NCBI GenBank assembly: GCA_029287595.1
Contig: JARFQU010000165.1
Span: forward strand, 1-36,246
Reading direction: 5' to 3'
Source of the DNA: Halioglobus sp.
Lineage (GTDB): Bacteria; Pseudomonadota; Gammaproteobacteria; Pseudomonadales; Halieaceae
DNA: 36,246 bases
A program made the position numbers and the translations under genes. Below, piece by piece: positions 14,607 to 22,375 of the stretch; position 1 is the stretch's first letter; each line of letters begins with the position of its first letter. The notes under the pieces were generated by a model. That model did no database searches, had not been told where the DNA came from, and saw only the letters and a program-made list of their open reading frames with translations.

Positions 14607-15803
14607 TCATTGACCGCCATGCGCATCGCCGGCCGCGGCGGCCGACCGTTGCAGCGCATACTCGCGAAACGCCCAGCCCAGATACAGTGCCACCACGGCG
14701 GCACAACCCAGCCAGGCACCGCGGTAGCCAAACACAGCCAGGTTGGCACCCGCCATCAGCGGCCCCAGCACCCTGCCCCAGGACGAGGCTGCGCTGGTAG
14801 TGCCCATCATGCGCCCACGATATTCAGCGGCCGAGCGATGGCTGACGATAGTGTTTAACAGTGGCATGCACAAGGTGGCACCTGTCATGGCAAAAAACAA
14901 TGAACCCAACATCACCGGCATTGAGCTGGCGAAGGCCGCACTGAGTAAGCCCAGCAGAAAAGCACTGACGGCCACTCGCAGGAATTGCCACTCCCCCAAC
15001 ACCCGCACCAGGGGACCCATCAGTCCACCCTGGAACAGCACCATCAGTGCGCCCTGTATGCCAAAGACGATACCCACCTCCCGGGCACTCCAGCCGAGCT
15101 CATCCCCCATCCACAGCGGAAACAGGTAGGTGATGGAGCTGATGCTGAGACTGTGCAGTACGAATTGCAGAACCAGCAGGCGATTGCCTGTGCGCCGCAG
15201 CAGCACATAGACGGATTCGCGATCATCCACTTTCTGCTCCCGGCGATGGGCCGCGCGTCGTTCCGGGGGCAAGGATTCGGGCAGGAACACAGCCGCCGCC
15301 AGGATTGCCAGCAGGGACATACCGCCGGCAAAGATACAGGGCAGGGTAAAGCTCGCGGTGTCACCGGAGAGCAGCCCGCCCAACATCGGTCCCAACACCA
15401 TTCCCAGGCCGAAGGCCGCACCGATCATACCCATGCCACGAGCCCGGTTTTCCGGGGTGGTGATGTCCGCCATCATCGCCGAGGCAACGCCGAAGTTGCC
15501 GGCCATCATCCCGGCAAAGCCACGGGCGAAATACACCATCCACAAACTACTGGCCAGGCCCAACATGACATAGGACAGGGCGGCCCCGGCCAGGCATATC
15601 ATGATGACCGGCTTGCGTCCGATGCGATCTGACAGACGCCCCCAGAACGGGCCACTGAAGCCGGCGCAAATAGCGTAGGTTACGATTATGTAGGCAATGT
15701 CCATCTTGTCCGCCCCGAGTTTGGGGGACAGGAAAGGCAAAATGGGTATCACAATGCCGAAGCCGATAAGGTCCAGCAACACCACCCCGAACAGTATGGG
15801 CAC
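14607..15803 (-). CDS. MFS efflux transporter, TetA-like
   Basis: A 398-residue 12-helix major facilitator. The first helix PILFGVVLLDLIGFGIVIP and the loop-2/3 motif GRLSDRIGRKPV are typical of the drug:H+ antiporter-1 family that includes TetA. The motif-C-like GLGMVLGPMLGGLLSG in helix 5 marks an exporter. A hydrophilic loop with many Arg and Glu (residues ~187-205) separates the halves. GTG at 15803 is the only start codon between the upstream stop and helix 1; its ribosome site is weak. It lies 27 bases after ubiX. The substrate is unknown; resistance to a particular drug should not be assumed. Confidence 0.88.
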   Translation of the reverse strand: MPILFGVVLLDLIGFGIVIPILPFLSPKLGADKMDIAYIIVTYAICAGFSGPFWGRLSDRIGRKPVIMICLAGAALSYVMLGLASSLWMVYFARGFAGMMAGNFGVASAMMADITTPENRARGMGMIGAAFGLGMVLGPMLGGLLSGDTASFTLPCIFAGGMSLLAILAAAVFLPESLPPERRAAHRREQKVDDRESVYVLLRRTGNRLLVLQFVLHSLSISSITYLFPLWMGDELGWSAREVGIVFGIQGALMVLFQGGLMGPLVRVLGEWQFLRVAVSAFLLGLLSAAFASSMPVMLGSLFFAMTGATLCMPLLNTIVSHRSAAEYRGRMMGTTSAASSWGRVLGPLMAGANLAVFGYRGAWLGCAAVVALYLGWAFREYALQRSAAAAGDAHGGQ

Positions 15804-15830
15804 TAGCGCAGCTCGCCGCTGGTCAAAGCC

Positions 15831-16394
15831 TCAGTCGCCCTGCCAGCGTTTGACCTGTGGCAGCTCCAACTCAAACAGGTCGAGCACCCTGCCCACACTC
15901 TGGGTCACCATTTCGTCCAGGGATTGCGGCCGGGCATAGAATGCCGGTACCGGGGGAGCAATGACCGCACCCATTTCCGACAATTGTGTCATGGTGCGCA
16001 GATGACCGGTGTGCAGTGGTGTCTCGCGCAGCATCAGCACCAGCCTGCGACGCTCCTTGAGCACCACGTCAGCCGCGCGGGTGAGCAGGGTAGAAGTAAC
16101 CCCGGTGGCGATTTCAGCCATGCTGCGCACCGAGCAGGGCGCCAGCAACATGCCCGAGGTGACAAATGAACCGCTGGCTATAGTCGCGCCCACATTCTTT
16201 ACCGGATACACCACGCTGGCCAGGGACTTCACTTCATCCACCGACATATCCATTTCGTAGTGCAGGGTGAGTTCGGCCGATTTGCTCATGACCAGGTGTG
16301 TCTCCACCTGGCAGTCACGCAACATCTGCAATGCGCGCACACCATAGATAATGCCGGATGCTCCGCTGATACCGACAATAATCCGCTTGCTCAT
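15831..16394 (-). CDS. ubiX: Flavin prenyltransferase UbiX
   Basis: Makes prenylated FMN, the cofactor of UbiD decarboxylases, used in ubiquinone synthesis. Recognised by VGISGASGIIYGVRAL at the N-terminus, the CSVRSMAEIATGVTSTLLTRAADVVLKE region read in parts, RRRLVLMLRETPLHTGHL and GAVIAPPVPAFYARP. Length (187 residues from ATG 16394) matches the family. The ATG at 16394 has GGGAG eight bases before it; the in-frame GTG at 16403 is too close to that site. No ubiD gene is in the window. It is followed closely by the MFS gene and preceded by deaD. Confidence 0.95.
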   Translation of the reverse strand: MSKRIIVGISGASGIIYGVRALQMLRDCQVETHLVMSKSAELTLHYEMDMSVDEVKSLASVVYPVKNVGATIASGSFVTSGMLLAPCSVRSMAEIATGVTSTLLTRAADVVLKERRRLVLMLRETPLHTGHLRTMTQLSEMGAVIAPPVPAFYARPQSLDEMVTQSVGRVLDLFELELPQVKRWQGD

Positions 16395-16452
16395 GCCAGA
16401 CACTCCCTAAAGGCTTTATCCAGCGCGACTGTATCAGTATCGACCCTGAAAT

Positions 16453-18246
16453 TCACTTGGGGGACTTACCCCGCGGGCCCTGGCGGCCACCAGTGGTTTT
16501 GTGCTTGCGCGGTTTCGATGCCGGCCTTGCTCCACCATCGATACGGGAAATCTGCAGCCGCTGGCCACTGACCCAGACTGATTTCAAATGCTTGAAAATC
16601 TCCTTGGGCATGCCCTCGGGCAGCTCGACAGTACTATGATCCTGGTGAATTTCGATGCGGCCAATATGCTCACTATCGATTTCCGCCTCATTGGCTATGG
16701 CGCCTACGATATTGCCCGGCTGCACCTCGTGATCACGCCCCACCTCGATACGAAAGCGCTCCATGCCGATATCCGGCTGGCTTTTTTCCACTGCGGTCTT
16801 ACCCCGTGGCTTGCCTTGTTCGCGCTGCTTGGCCGGGCGTTCATTTTTGCCCTGCGCGCGATCTGGTCGCGCGGCAGGGCGGGGCTTTTTTTCGCCTCCA
16901 CGGTCCGCCGTCGCTTTTGCCTGCAGCGGTTTCTTACCCTGCGCCAATGCGCCCAGGGCCGCGGCGATTTCAATCACCGGCACACCGTACTCATGCTGGT
17001 AGTCCTCCACCATCTTGCGAAATAGATCCAGCTCGCCAGTATCCAGTGTCGCTGTAATGCGCTGCTTGAATTTCCCGATACGCTTGTCGGTCACCTGCTC
17101 CGCCGTGGGCAATTCCATTTTCTGGATCGTCTCTCCCGTGGCTTTTTCAATCGCCCGCAACAAGCGGCGTTCGCGGTTGGCGGCAAACAGGATGGCGTCG
17201 CCGGTACGGCCCGCTCGCCCGGTGCGCCCGATGCGGTGCACATAGGCCTCCACATCATAGGGAATGTCATAATTGATCACATGGCTGATCCGCTCCACAT
17301 CCAGACCACGTGCCGCGACATCCGTCGCCACCAGGATATCCAGCTTGCCCGATTTAAGACTCTCTACGGTCTTCTCCCGTTGCGCTTGCGGCACATCGCC
17401 GTTGAGAGCCGCCGTGGCATAACCCCTGGCGGCGAGTTTTTCTGCCAGTTCAGCAGTCGCGATTCGCGTGCGCACGAAAACAATAACCCCGTCAAAGTCC
17501 TCCACCTCCAGGATGCGCGTCAGCGCATCCAGCTTGTGCACCCCCGCCATCATCCAGACGCGCTGGCGGATAGACTCATTGATCACCGTCCTGACCTCGA
17601 TGGACACCTCGCGTGGATCGCTTAGGTGCTGCCTGGCGATACGGCGAATAGCGTCGGGCATGGTCGCGGAAAATAATGCAATCTGCCGATTATCCGGCGT
17701 CTGCTCCAGGATCCACTGCACATCATCTATGAAGCCCATGCGCAACATTTCATCCGCCTCGTCCAGCACCAGCGTGCGCAACTCCGACAGGTCCAGCGAA
17801 CCGCGCCGCATATGATCCATGACACGACCGGGAGTCCCTACCACCACATGCACACCGCGCTGCAACTGGCGCAGTTGGCCGCGATAATCAGAGCCCCCGT
17901 AAATGGGTACTACATGAAAGCCCGGCAAGTGCTTGGCGTATTTCTGGAAAGCCTCGGACACCTGGATGGCCAACTCACGTGTCGGGGCCAATACCAGGAC
18001 CTGGGGCTTGCTGTTTTTCTTGCCCTTGCTCAGATCAAGACGTGCCAATATTGGCAGGGCGAAGGCGGCGGTCTTGCCGGTACCCGTCTGGGCCTGGCCG
18101 AGGACATCAACGCCCTCCAGCATATGGGGGATGATTTGTGCCTGGATGGCAGAAGGGGTTTCATAACCGACTTCCGCGAGACTTTTTTGCAGGGGGGCGG
18201 GCAGTTCCAGTTCCGCGAAACTGGTTACCGCTAAAGGAGTGGACAT
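16453..18246 (-). CDS. deaD: DEAD-box RNA helicase DeaD/CsdA
   Basis: An ATP-dependent RNA helicase (597 residues) for ribosome assembly and mRNA turnover, usually cold-induced. Seen in order: Q motif near residue 10-35, Walker A AQTGTGKT (52-59), APTRELA (87-93), DEAD (162-165), SAT (193-195), and HRIGRTGRAGRTG. Residues ~440-500 are a basic Lys/Arg-rich linker. Residues ~500-570 are a DbpA-type RNA-binding domain (FRIEVGRDHEVQPGNIVGAI), followed by a short basic tail. The ATG at 18246 has AAGG seven bases upstream. The 150-base gap upstream may hold a cold-responsive leader, but I see no defined element in it. Confidence 0.96.
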   Translation of the reverse strand: MSTPLAVTSFAELELPAPLQKSLAEVGYETPSAIQAQIIPHMLEGVDVLGQAQTGTGKTAAFALPILARLDLSKGKKNSKPQVLVLAPTRELAIQVSEAFQKYAKHLPGFHVVPIYGGSDYRGQLRQLQRGVHVVVGTPGRVMDHMRRGSLDLSELRTLVLDEADEMLRMGFIDDVQWILEQTPDNRQIALFSATMPDAIRRIARQHLSDPREVSIEVRTVINESIRQRVWMMAGVHKLDALTRILEVEDFDGVIVFVRTRIATAELAEKLAARGYATAALNGDVPQAQREKTVESLKSGKLDILVATDVAARGLDVERISHVINYDIPYDVEAYVHRIGRTGRAGRTGDAILFAANRERRLLRAIEKATGETIQKMELPTAEQVTDKRIGKFKQRITATLDTGELDLFRKMVEDYQHEYGVPVIEIAAALGALAQGKKPLQAKATADRGGEKKPRPAARPDRAQGKNERPAKQREQGKPRGKTAVEKSQPDIGMERFRIEVGRDHEVQPGNIVGAIANEAEIDSEHIGRIEIHQDHSTVELPEGMPKEIFKHLKSVWVSGQRLQISRIDGGARPASKPRKHKTTGGRQGPRGKSPK

Positions 18247-18368
18247 GTGTGTACCTTGACGTCTGGATGGTAGCCCAGGATGCGGGCGGCCAAGGATTAT
18301 ACAGGGATTACAGGCTGCTGTCCGGCGCAGCGGAAAAGCCTGGCCGGGCTCCAGAGTACACCTTGATT

Positions 18369-18394
18369 GCGGCTGCTACCGCGGCGCGAGCCGC
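18369..18394 (-). terminator. GC-rich hairpin after gltS (weak)
   Basis: GCGGCT (18369-18374) and AGCCGC (18389-18394) can pair just after the gltS stop codon, with further GC pairing inside the loop. There is no T-run on the minus strand, so this is only a candidate stop signal. Confidence 0.3.
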
Positions 18395-18396
18395 AT

Positions 18397-19590
18397 TTAA
18401 CCGAACCAATGCAGCAACAGGTTGATAACCAGGGCATTTGCCAGATCGATGAAGAAAGCACCCACCAGGGGCACTACCACGAAAGCGCGGGGGGCCGGCC
18501 CCATGGACTTGGTGACCGCCGTCATATTCGCTATCGCGGTGGGCGTCGCCCCCAGCGCCAGACCAGAGTAACCTGCACACATGACCGCCGCCTCATAGTT
18601 GGCGCCCAGCACACGAAATACAACGAATATCGAGTATGCAGCGATCATAATAACCTGCACCAGCAGCAGTATCAGCATCGGCCCCGCCAACTCAGCAAGC
18701 ATCCACAACTGCAGGCTCATGAGGGACATGGAGAGGAACAGGCCAAGACTGAGATCAGATACCAGCGCCAGTGAGCGGGAACCGGTGGGCCACTGGTACT
18801 TGGGCAGGAGGCGCGGCACGGTGTTAGTCAGAATAATGCCGGCAAACAGGCAGGCAACGAAGTCCGGGAGCATCAACCCACCCATTTCCAACAGGTCATT
18901 CATTTCCACACCGATACCGATCGCGATGGCCACTACCAGCAACACCCTCAGGATGCCATCCACATCGATAATCTCATGCTCTTTGTAGCGGAAACCGATG
19001 GTGAGGTCGCCCTCCTCCGCGGGAGATAGCTTGTGTCTCCACATCAGAAAACGCGCTATCGGCCCCCCTGCCAAGCCACCGAATATCAGCCCGAAAGTGG
19101 CACAGGCAAGCCCCACTTCCATCGCAAACGGCATGTTGTACGCCTGGGCAAAAGTGGGAGCCCAGGCAATGGCAGTCCCGTGTCCGCCGCTAAGGCTCAC
19201 CGAGCCGGCCAGCAGGCCCAGCGCCGGTGGTCGCCCCACAAGTGACGCCAGCGCCATACCCGCCAGATTCTGTAACAACAGGTATCCCACCGCCATGACC
19301 AACAGCAACATCAGCATGCGACCGCCTTTGCGCAGCACGTCCAGCCGGGATGACAGGCCTATGGTGGTAAAAAACACGACGAGCAACATATCCCGGTTGC
19401 CCATGTCAAAATTGATCTCGACCTCGGTCACCCAGTACAGCAGACCCACCAGCAGCGAGGCCAGCAGGCCGCCGGTTACCGGCTCGGGAATATTGTAGTC
19501 GCGAAAAAAACGCACCCGGTCATTGAGAAGACGCCCCAGAAAAAGGACCAGGATGGCGATGATCAGCGTGGTGCGGGGCTCCAGTTGCAA
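18397..19590 (-). CDS. gltS: Sodium/glutamate symporter GltS
   Basis: Imports glutamate with Na+. The protein shows two inverted-topology halves of hydrophobic helices, with the family signature near the N-terminus (FLGRLLNDRV and YNIPEPVTGGLLASL), the reentrant motif SLSGGHGTAIAWAP, and SGLALGATPTAIANM in the second half. E. coli GltS is 401 residues. A TTG at 19590 gives 397 residues and places the first helix and the LGR motif exactly as in E. coli, so I prefer it to the TTG at 19629, which overlaps the lipoprotein gene upstream. No clear ribosome site is seen, and the stop of the previous gene is only four bases away, suggesting translational coupling. Confidence 0.93.
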   Translation of the reverse strand: MQLEPRTTLIIAILVLFLGRLLNDRVRFFRDYNIPEPVTGGLLASLLVGLLYWVTEVEINFDMGNRDMLLVVFFTTIGLSSRLDVLRKGGRMLMLLLVMAVGYLLLQNLAGMALASLVGRPPALGLLAGSVSLSGGHGTAIAWAPTFAQAYNMPFAMEVGLACATFGLIFGGLAGGPIARFLMWRHKLSPAEEGDLTIGFRYKEHEIIDVDGILRVLLVVAIAIGIGVEMNDLLEMGGLMLPDFVACLFAGIILTNTVPRLLPKYQWPTGSRSLALVSDLSLGLFLSMSLMSLQLWMLAELAGPMLILLLVQVIMIAAYSIFVVFRVLGANYEAAVMCAGYSGLALGATPTAIANMTAVTKSMGPAPRAFVVVPLVGAFFIDLANALVINLLLHWFG

Positions 19591-19594
19591 AGGA

Positions 19595-20050
19595 CTAACC
19601 AGGCCCGGCGTGGCGCACGGGCTCGGCAACGCGCTGCACCAACACCTCCAGCGGGTTGCCGGCGAATGGGTCTATGTACTCGGTGGTGGTAAACATCAAC
19701 CGATCGCCCACAGAGATGGTCGCGCGCAGCCCATAGCGCATACGCGGGTCAATACGCCGCGTGTCGTAGGCGATGCTGAAGGGATAGGGTGGTCCACCCG
19801 CCGCCTTGAATTGCACCGACGCCATTACCGTGGCCATGGCATCGGCCCGTGAGATATCCTGCAGTTGCACTTCCACTTCAGCATCCGGTGGCAACATCAT
19901 ACGCTCCCGGTAAACCACTGTGCCCTCTACCACCGCCATAGCCGGTTCCCCTGTTTCGCTGACAGCGACTGTCCCCGTCCGGCTGTCACAGCCCGACAAT
20001 GCCAACAAGGAAAAAAATAACAGGCAAGCCCTGCTAACACGTGTAGGCAT
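19595..20050 (-). CDS. YbaY-family lipoprotein
   Basis: A 151-residue outer-membrane lipoprotein. From ATG 20050 (AGGGAGAA upstream) the signal peptide has Arg residues, a hydrophobic core and the lipobox LSGC. The mature domain has the YbaY pattern: VVEGTVVYRERMMLPPDAEV, VQLQDISRADAMATV, PFSIAYDTRRIDPRMRYGLR and LMFTTTEYIDPF. YbaY-like proteins are beta-sandwich lipoproteins whose role is unknown. An in-frame start at 20080 would only add hydrophilic residues before the signal peptide. It is probably co-transcribed with gltS. Confidence 0.87.
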   Translation of the reverse strand: MPTRVSRACLLFFSLLALSGCDSRTGTVAVSETGEPAMAVVEGTVVYRERMMLPPDAEVEVQLQDISRADAMATVMASVQFKAAGGPPYPFSIAYDTRRIDPRMRYGLRATISVGDRLMFTTTEYIDPFAGNPLEVLVQRVAEPVRHAGPG

Positions 20051-20108
20051 ATTGGTTCTCCCTGTTCCGTTCGGCGCCACGGTACTGTAACCCAGTTAAT
20101 GCTCTTTT

Positions 20109-20492
20109 TCAGGCGGAGAGCTGCTCCAGCATCTCCTTCATCCTGGCGTGCAACAGATTGACCGCCTTCAGCGGGCGCACCATCACCTTGAACTCGATAA
20201 TTTTACCCGCCGCGTCAAAGCTCATGATATCCACACCATTCACGACGATGCCGTCCATGTCACACACAAACTCCAACACCGCGTGGTGTTCATCCGCGAC
20301 CTCTTTGACGTAGTGAAAGCTGTCATTGAACACCATAAAAGCGCCCGTCAGGTAGAAGCGGGTCAGGTCCCTGCCCCGCTGCGGGGAGTGAACCACAGGG
20401 GATAGAAATACACAGTCTTCCGCCAGCACCTCATCCAGCCTGTCGAGGTTGCGCTCACGCAAAATCTCGTGCCACAGTTCCAGTGTTTTCAT
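20109..20492 (-). CDS. SnoaL/NTF2-like fold protein
   Basis: A 127-residue protein with the cone-shaped NTF2-like pattern: an N-terminal helix (LELWHEILRERNLDRLDEVL), EDCVFLSPVVHSPQRGRD loop, then strands HAVLEFVCDMDGIVVNGVDIM and the late strand IIEFKVMVRPLKAV. Such proteins act as small isomerases, hydrolases or ligand carriers. No catalytic residue set can be assigned here. It sits in a minus-strand run with gaps of 41 and 58 bases to its neighbours, so it may belong to an operon with the unknown gene upstream and the YbaY-like lipoprotein. Confidence 0.8.
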   Translation of the reverse strand: MKTLELWHEILRERNLDRLDEVLAEDCVFLSPVVHSPQRGRDLTRFYLTGAFMVFNDSFHYVKEVADEHHAVLEFVCDMDGIVVNGVDIMSFDAAGKIIEFKVMVRPLKAVNLLHARMKEMLEQLSA

Positions 20493-20533
20493 AGCTCAAT
20501 TTTCCCTGAGGTTGCAGGCGGCCAGTACCGCTA

Positions 20534-20881
20534 CTAAAGTTCGGCGTCTCGCTGGAACTCGGATTCTATCTTCTGTTGTAATTCGTAACGCGCGATGCCG
20601 CTGCGCACGCGGGAGTCATGCATACGCTGAGCGTAGCGCTGCCTGCGGTAGTATGCCACCAGCCGCGGAAATTTCTCGACCTCCGTCTCACCTGCGATCA
20701 ACTCCTCGACGAAGGCGATATCGATGCCCACGCGATAGGCGATACGGCTGGGACGAATCTTATGGGCGTGAAACTCTGCCACGATGTGGATCTGCTGCTC
20801 GCGGGTATGGGTGCACTCCCGGGAGTAGCCGTAGGGAGGTGAAGGTGTGCGGGCGTCGCCGTTGCTGCTGCGCTGAGTCAT
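20534..20881 (-). CDS. Hypothetical protein with HTH-like helix pair
   Basis: A 115-residue soluble protein that I do not recognise. The N-terminal ~20 residues are polar and probably disordered (MTQRSSNGDARTPSPP). Residues ~27-65 look like a helix-turn-helix: REQQIHIVAEFHAHKI, then RPSRIAYRVGIDIAFVEEL, as if a resolvase-type DNA-binding motif. The rest is a highly charged helix (PRLVAYYRRQRYAQRMHDSR) and a Glu/Gln-rich tail. I chose ATG 20881 over TTG 20887; no clear ribosome site is seen. The mix of acidic and basic helices is compatible with DNA binding, but this is not shown. Confidence 0.55.
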   Translation of the reverse strand: MTQRSSNGDARTPSPPYGYSRECTHTREQQIHIVAEFHAHKIRPSRIAYRVGIDIAFVEELIAGETEVEKFPRLVAYYRRQRYAQRMHDSRVRSGIARYELQQKIESEFQRDAEL

Positions 20882-20980
20882 ATACAATTATTAGCAGGTC
20901 ACTCGCTCGTTGCCAAGTTCAACGTGTTCTGGCCAGATGTGACCGGGGCTCCGCGAGCCGCCGGCATAGTGTTTTTGAGA

Positions 20981-21114
20981 TTTGGTTTGAGCCAACGGGG
21001 CCCGGCGACAACAAATTTTCGCCATTTGACAGGATCAGCACATACCGAGGGAGCGGGCGGGAGAGTGTTTCTCACCAAGCGAATATCGTGGAGCGACTGA
21101 GAAACACTTTCCCG
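20981..21114. repeat. Palindromic intergenic element, copy A
   Basis: One of two copies in the window (the other is 29327-29451). Left block 20981-21019 matches 29327-29365 at 35/39. Right block 21085-21114 matches 29422-29451 at 30/30. Within it, arms 21058-21074 and 21098-21114 are inverted repeats (16/17, the odd pair being G-T) around a 23-base loop. The loop holds the core shared, in opposite orientation, with copy B. It lies in a 373-base gene-free stretch (20882-21254) in which I see no other feature apart from the ribosome site and promoter region of the DUF3012 gene. Confidence 0.85.
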
Positions 21115-21254
21115 CACGAGACCGCTGGAAGCAACCAAGCCAGAAACAAACCGAGAGTAATCCCCCCGGAGCCGTTTAAGCCTCGAGTGGATGAATTAAC
21201 CATCTGGTGCAATACTTGTGTCTTCATTAACTGCTAGAGAACAGGAAGGTATAC

Positions 21255-21518
21255 ATGAAACATGTGCTGATAATAACCGGCATTCTGCTACTGGCAGCCT
21301 GCAGCGCGGAGCCCGGCAGCGAAAAGTGGTGTGCGGCGAAAAAGGAGCAGCCCAAGACAGAGTGGAGTGGCTCTGATATGGCCACTTATACCAAGAACTG
21401 CCTGATAGACGGCACCGAAGTGGGTTCCGAGGACTGGTGTGAGGACCTGGCGGGCAAGCCCAAAGGCGACTGGACCGCCACTGAAACCAAGACCTACGCC
21501 AAGCACTGCGTTATATAG
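21255..21518 (+). CDS. Small lipoprotein with two DUF3012 repeats
   Basis: An 87-residue lipoprotein: signal MKHVLIITGILLLAAC with the lipobox Cys at residue 16, preceded by an AGGAAGG ribosome site. The mature part is two tandem DUF3012 units, GSEKWCAAKKEQPKTEW...YTKNCLI and GSEDWCEDLAGKPKGDW...YAKHCVI. Each has a WC near its start, a K-P-K/K-T-x-W turn and a C-[LV]-I end, so each unit probably holds one disulfide. DUF3012 proteins usually carry one unit; two suggests internal duplication. The function is unknown. The stop overlaps the convergent VOC gene by 8 bases. Confidence 0.85.
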   Translation: MKHVLIITGILLLAACSAEPGSEKWCAAKKEQPKTEWSGSDMATYTKNCLIDGTEVGSEDWCEDLAGKPKGDWTATETKTYAKHCVI

Positions 21519-22206
21519 CGGGCTCTACCAACAGGGTCGGGATGCCCAGGCAGTGGCTTTTCACAGTGGCCACCCGGGTACCCGGCTTGCGCCCGGGCCG
21601 AATTTCCGACAGGGATACGCCAGCTTTTTCCAGATGTGCCGCGCATTGTTCGATATCGGAGCACTGGTAGGCTATGCCCCAGAACGCATTTTCATGATCG
21701 GGTTGCTCATCGGCAGCGATCACTTCCAGCGTCAACTTCCCAGCGCGAAAGAACAGCATACGCCCGCCCCATTGAGGCGCCGTCTTGTCCAGGGCGAGAC
21801 GAATGCCCAGCTGCCCACCGAACAGATCTATACAACCCTGAGGGTCGCCCGTGCGCAGCACCAGGTGGTCCACCAGCAGACCGTCAGTGACAGAGGCCTC
21901 TGCCCGAACACCGGCGGTCGCACTGCCGTCACACAGGGCCAGGTCCAGGCCCAAGGGATTGGCCAACCCAGTGGCATCGGCACTTCCCTGCGAACTGACG
22001 AACACCAGCCCCCGTATACTCGCTTTCTCACCATCGCCGCCCTGTAACTGGACCACGGTATTCCCCAGTGCAAACCAGGCAAGCGGCGGGCCCTCCAGCC
22101 GTTTCGGCGGCCAATAGGCGGCAATACCCAGCAATTTACTGTAATCCCCGGCGGCTGTCTTCACGTCGGGGACCTCGATTATTATGCGATCGAAGGCATT
22201 TACCAT
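21511..22206 (-). CDS. VOC-family (glyoxalase-like) protein
   Basis: A 231-residue protein with two betaalphabetabetabeta units. Unit 1 runs from FDRIIIEVPDVKTAAGDYSK to TVVQLQGG (residues ~4-60). Unit 2 starts VDHLVLRTGDPQGCIDLFGG and ends near KLTLEVIAADE and IPTLLVEPAI (residues ~110-231). The first-strand acid and His positions that bind metal in many members are seen only partly (VDHLVLRT, LEVIA), so an enzymatic role is uncertain. ATG 22206 is preceded by GGGAAGGGAA at a long but usable distance; an in-frame start at 22314 adds 36 residues with no family match. Substrate unknown. Confidence 0.8.
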   Translation of the reverse strand: MVNAFDRIIIEVPDVKTAAGDYSKLLGIAAYWPPKRLEGPPLAWFALGNTVVQLQGGDGEKASIRGLVFVSSQGSADATGLANPLGLDLALCDGSATAGVRAEASVTDGLLVDHLVLRTGDPQGCIDLFGGQLGIRLALDKTAPQWGGRMLFFRAGKLTLEVIAADEQPDHENAFWGIAYQCSDIEQCAAHLEKAGVSLSEIRPGRKPGTRVATVKSHCLGIPTLLVEPAI

Positions 22207-22375
22207 GTCACAGTCATTCCCTTCCCGGAAACTTACATCATAAAAGGTTTTGGCATCCGTGCCGATCGGACTTACACTTACGCCGCTAACGTATTTTCCC
22301 ATCGTGCCCAGCATCCGCGCGTACCCCTAAATACCAAGGCAGTGAACCCAAGCAATTCCCTAGGAGAGATATTCA

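Noticed and set aside
14607-15803. Tetracycline-resistance assignment for the MFS gene
   Set aside because: Only family-level motifs are shared with TetA; there is no TetR-type regulator beside it, so a drug name is not supported.
20899-21138. Minus-strand open frame of 79 codons whose product shares RESVSQSLHD with that of another frame at 29260-29475
   Set aside because: Both frames lie across the palindromic elements, have no ribosome sites, and their similarity follows from the DNA repeat. Similarity stops where the repeat stops.
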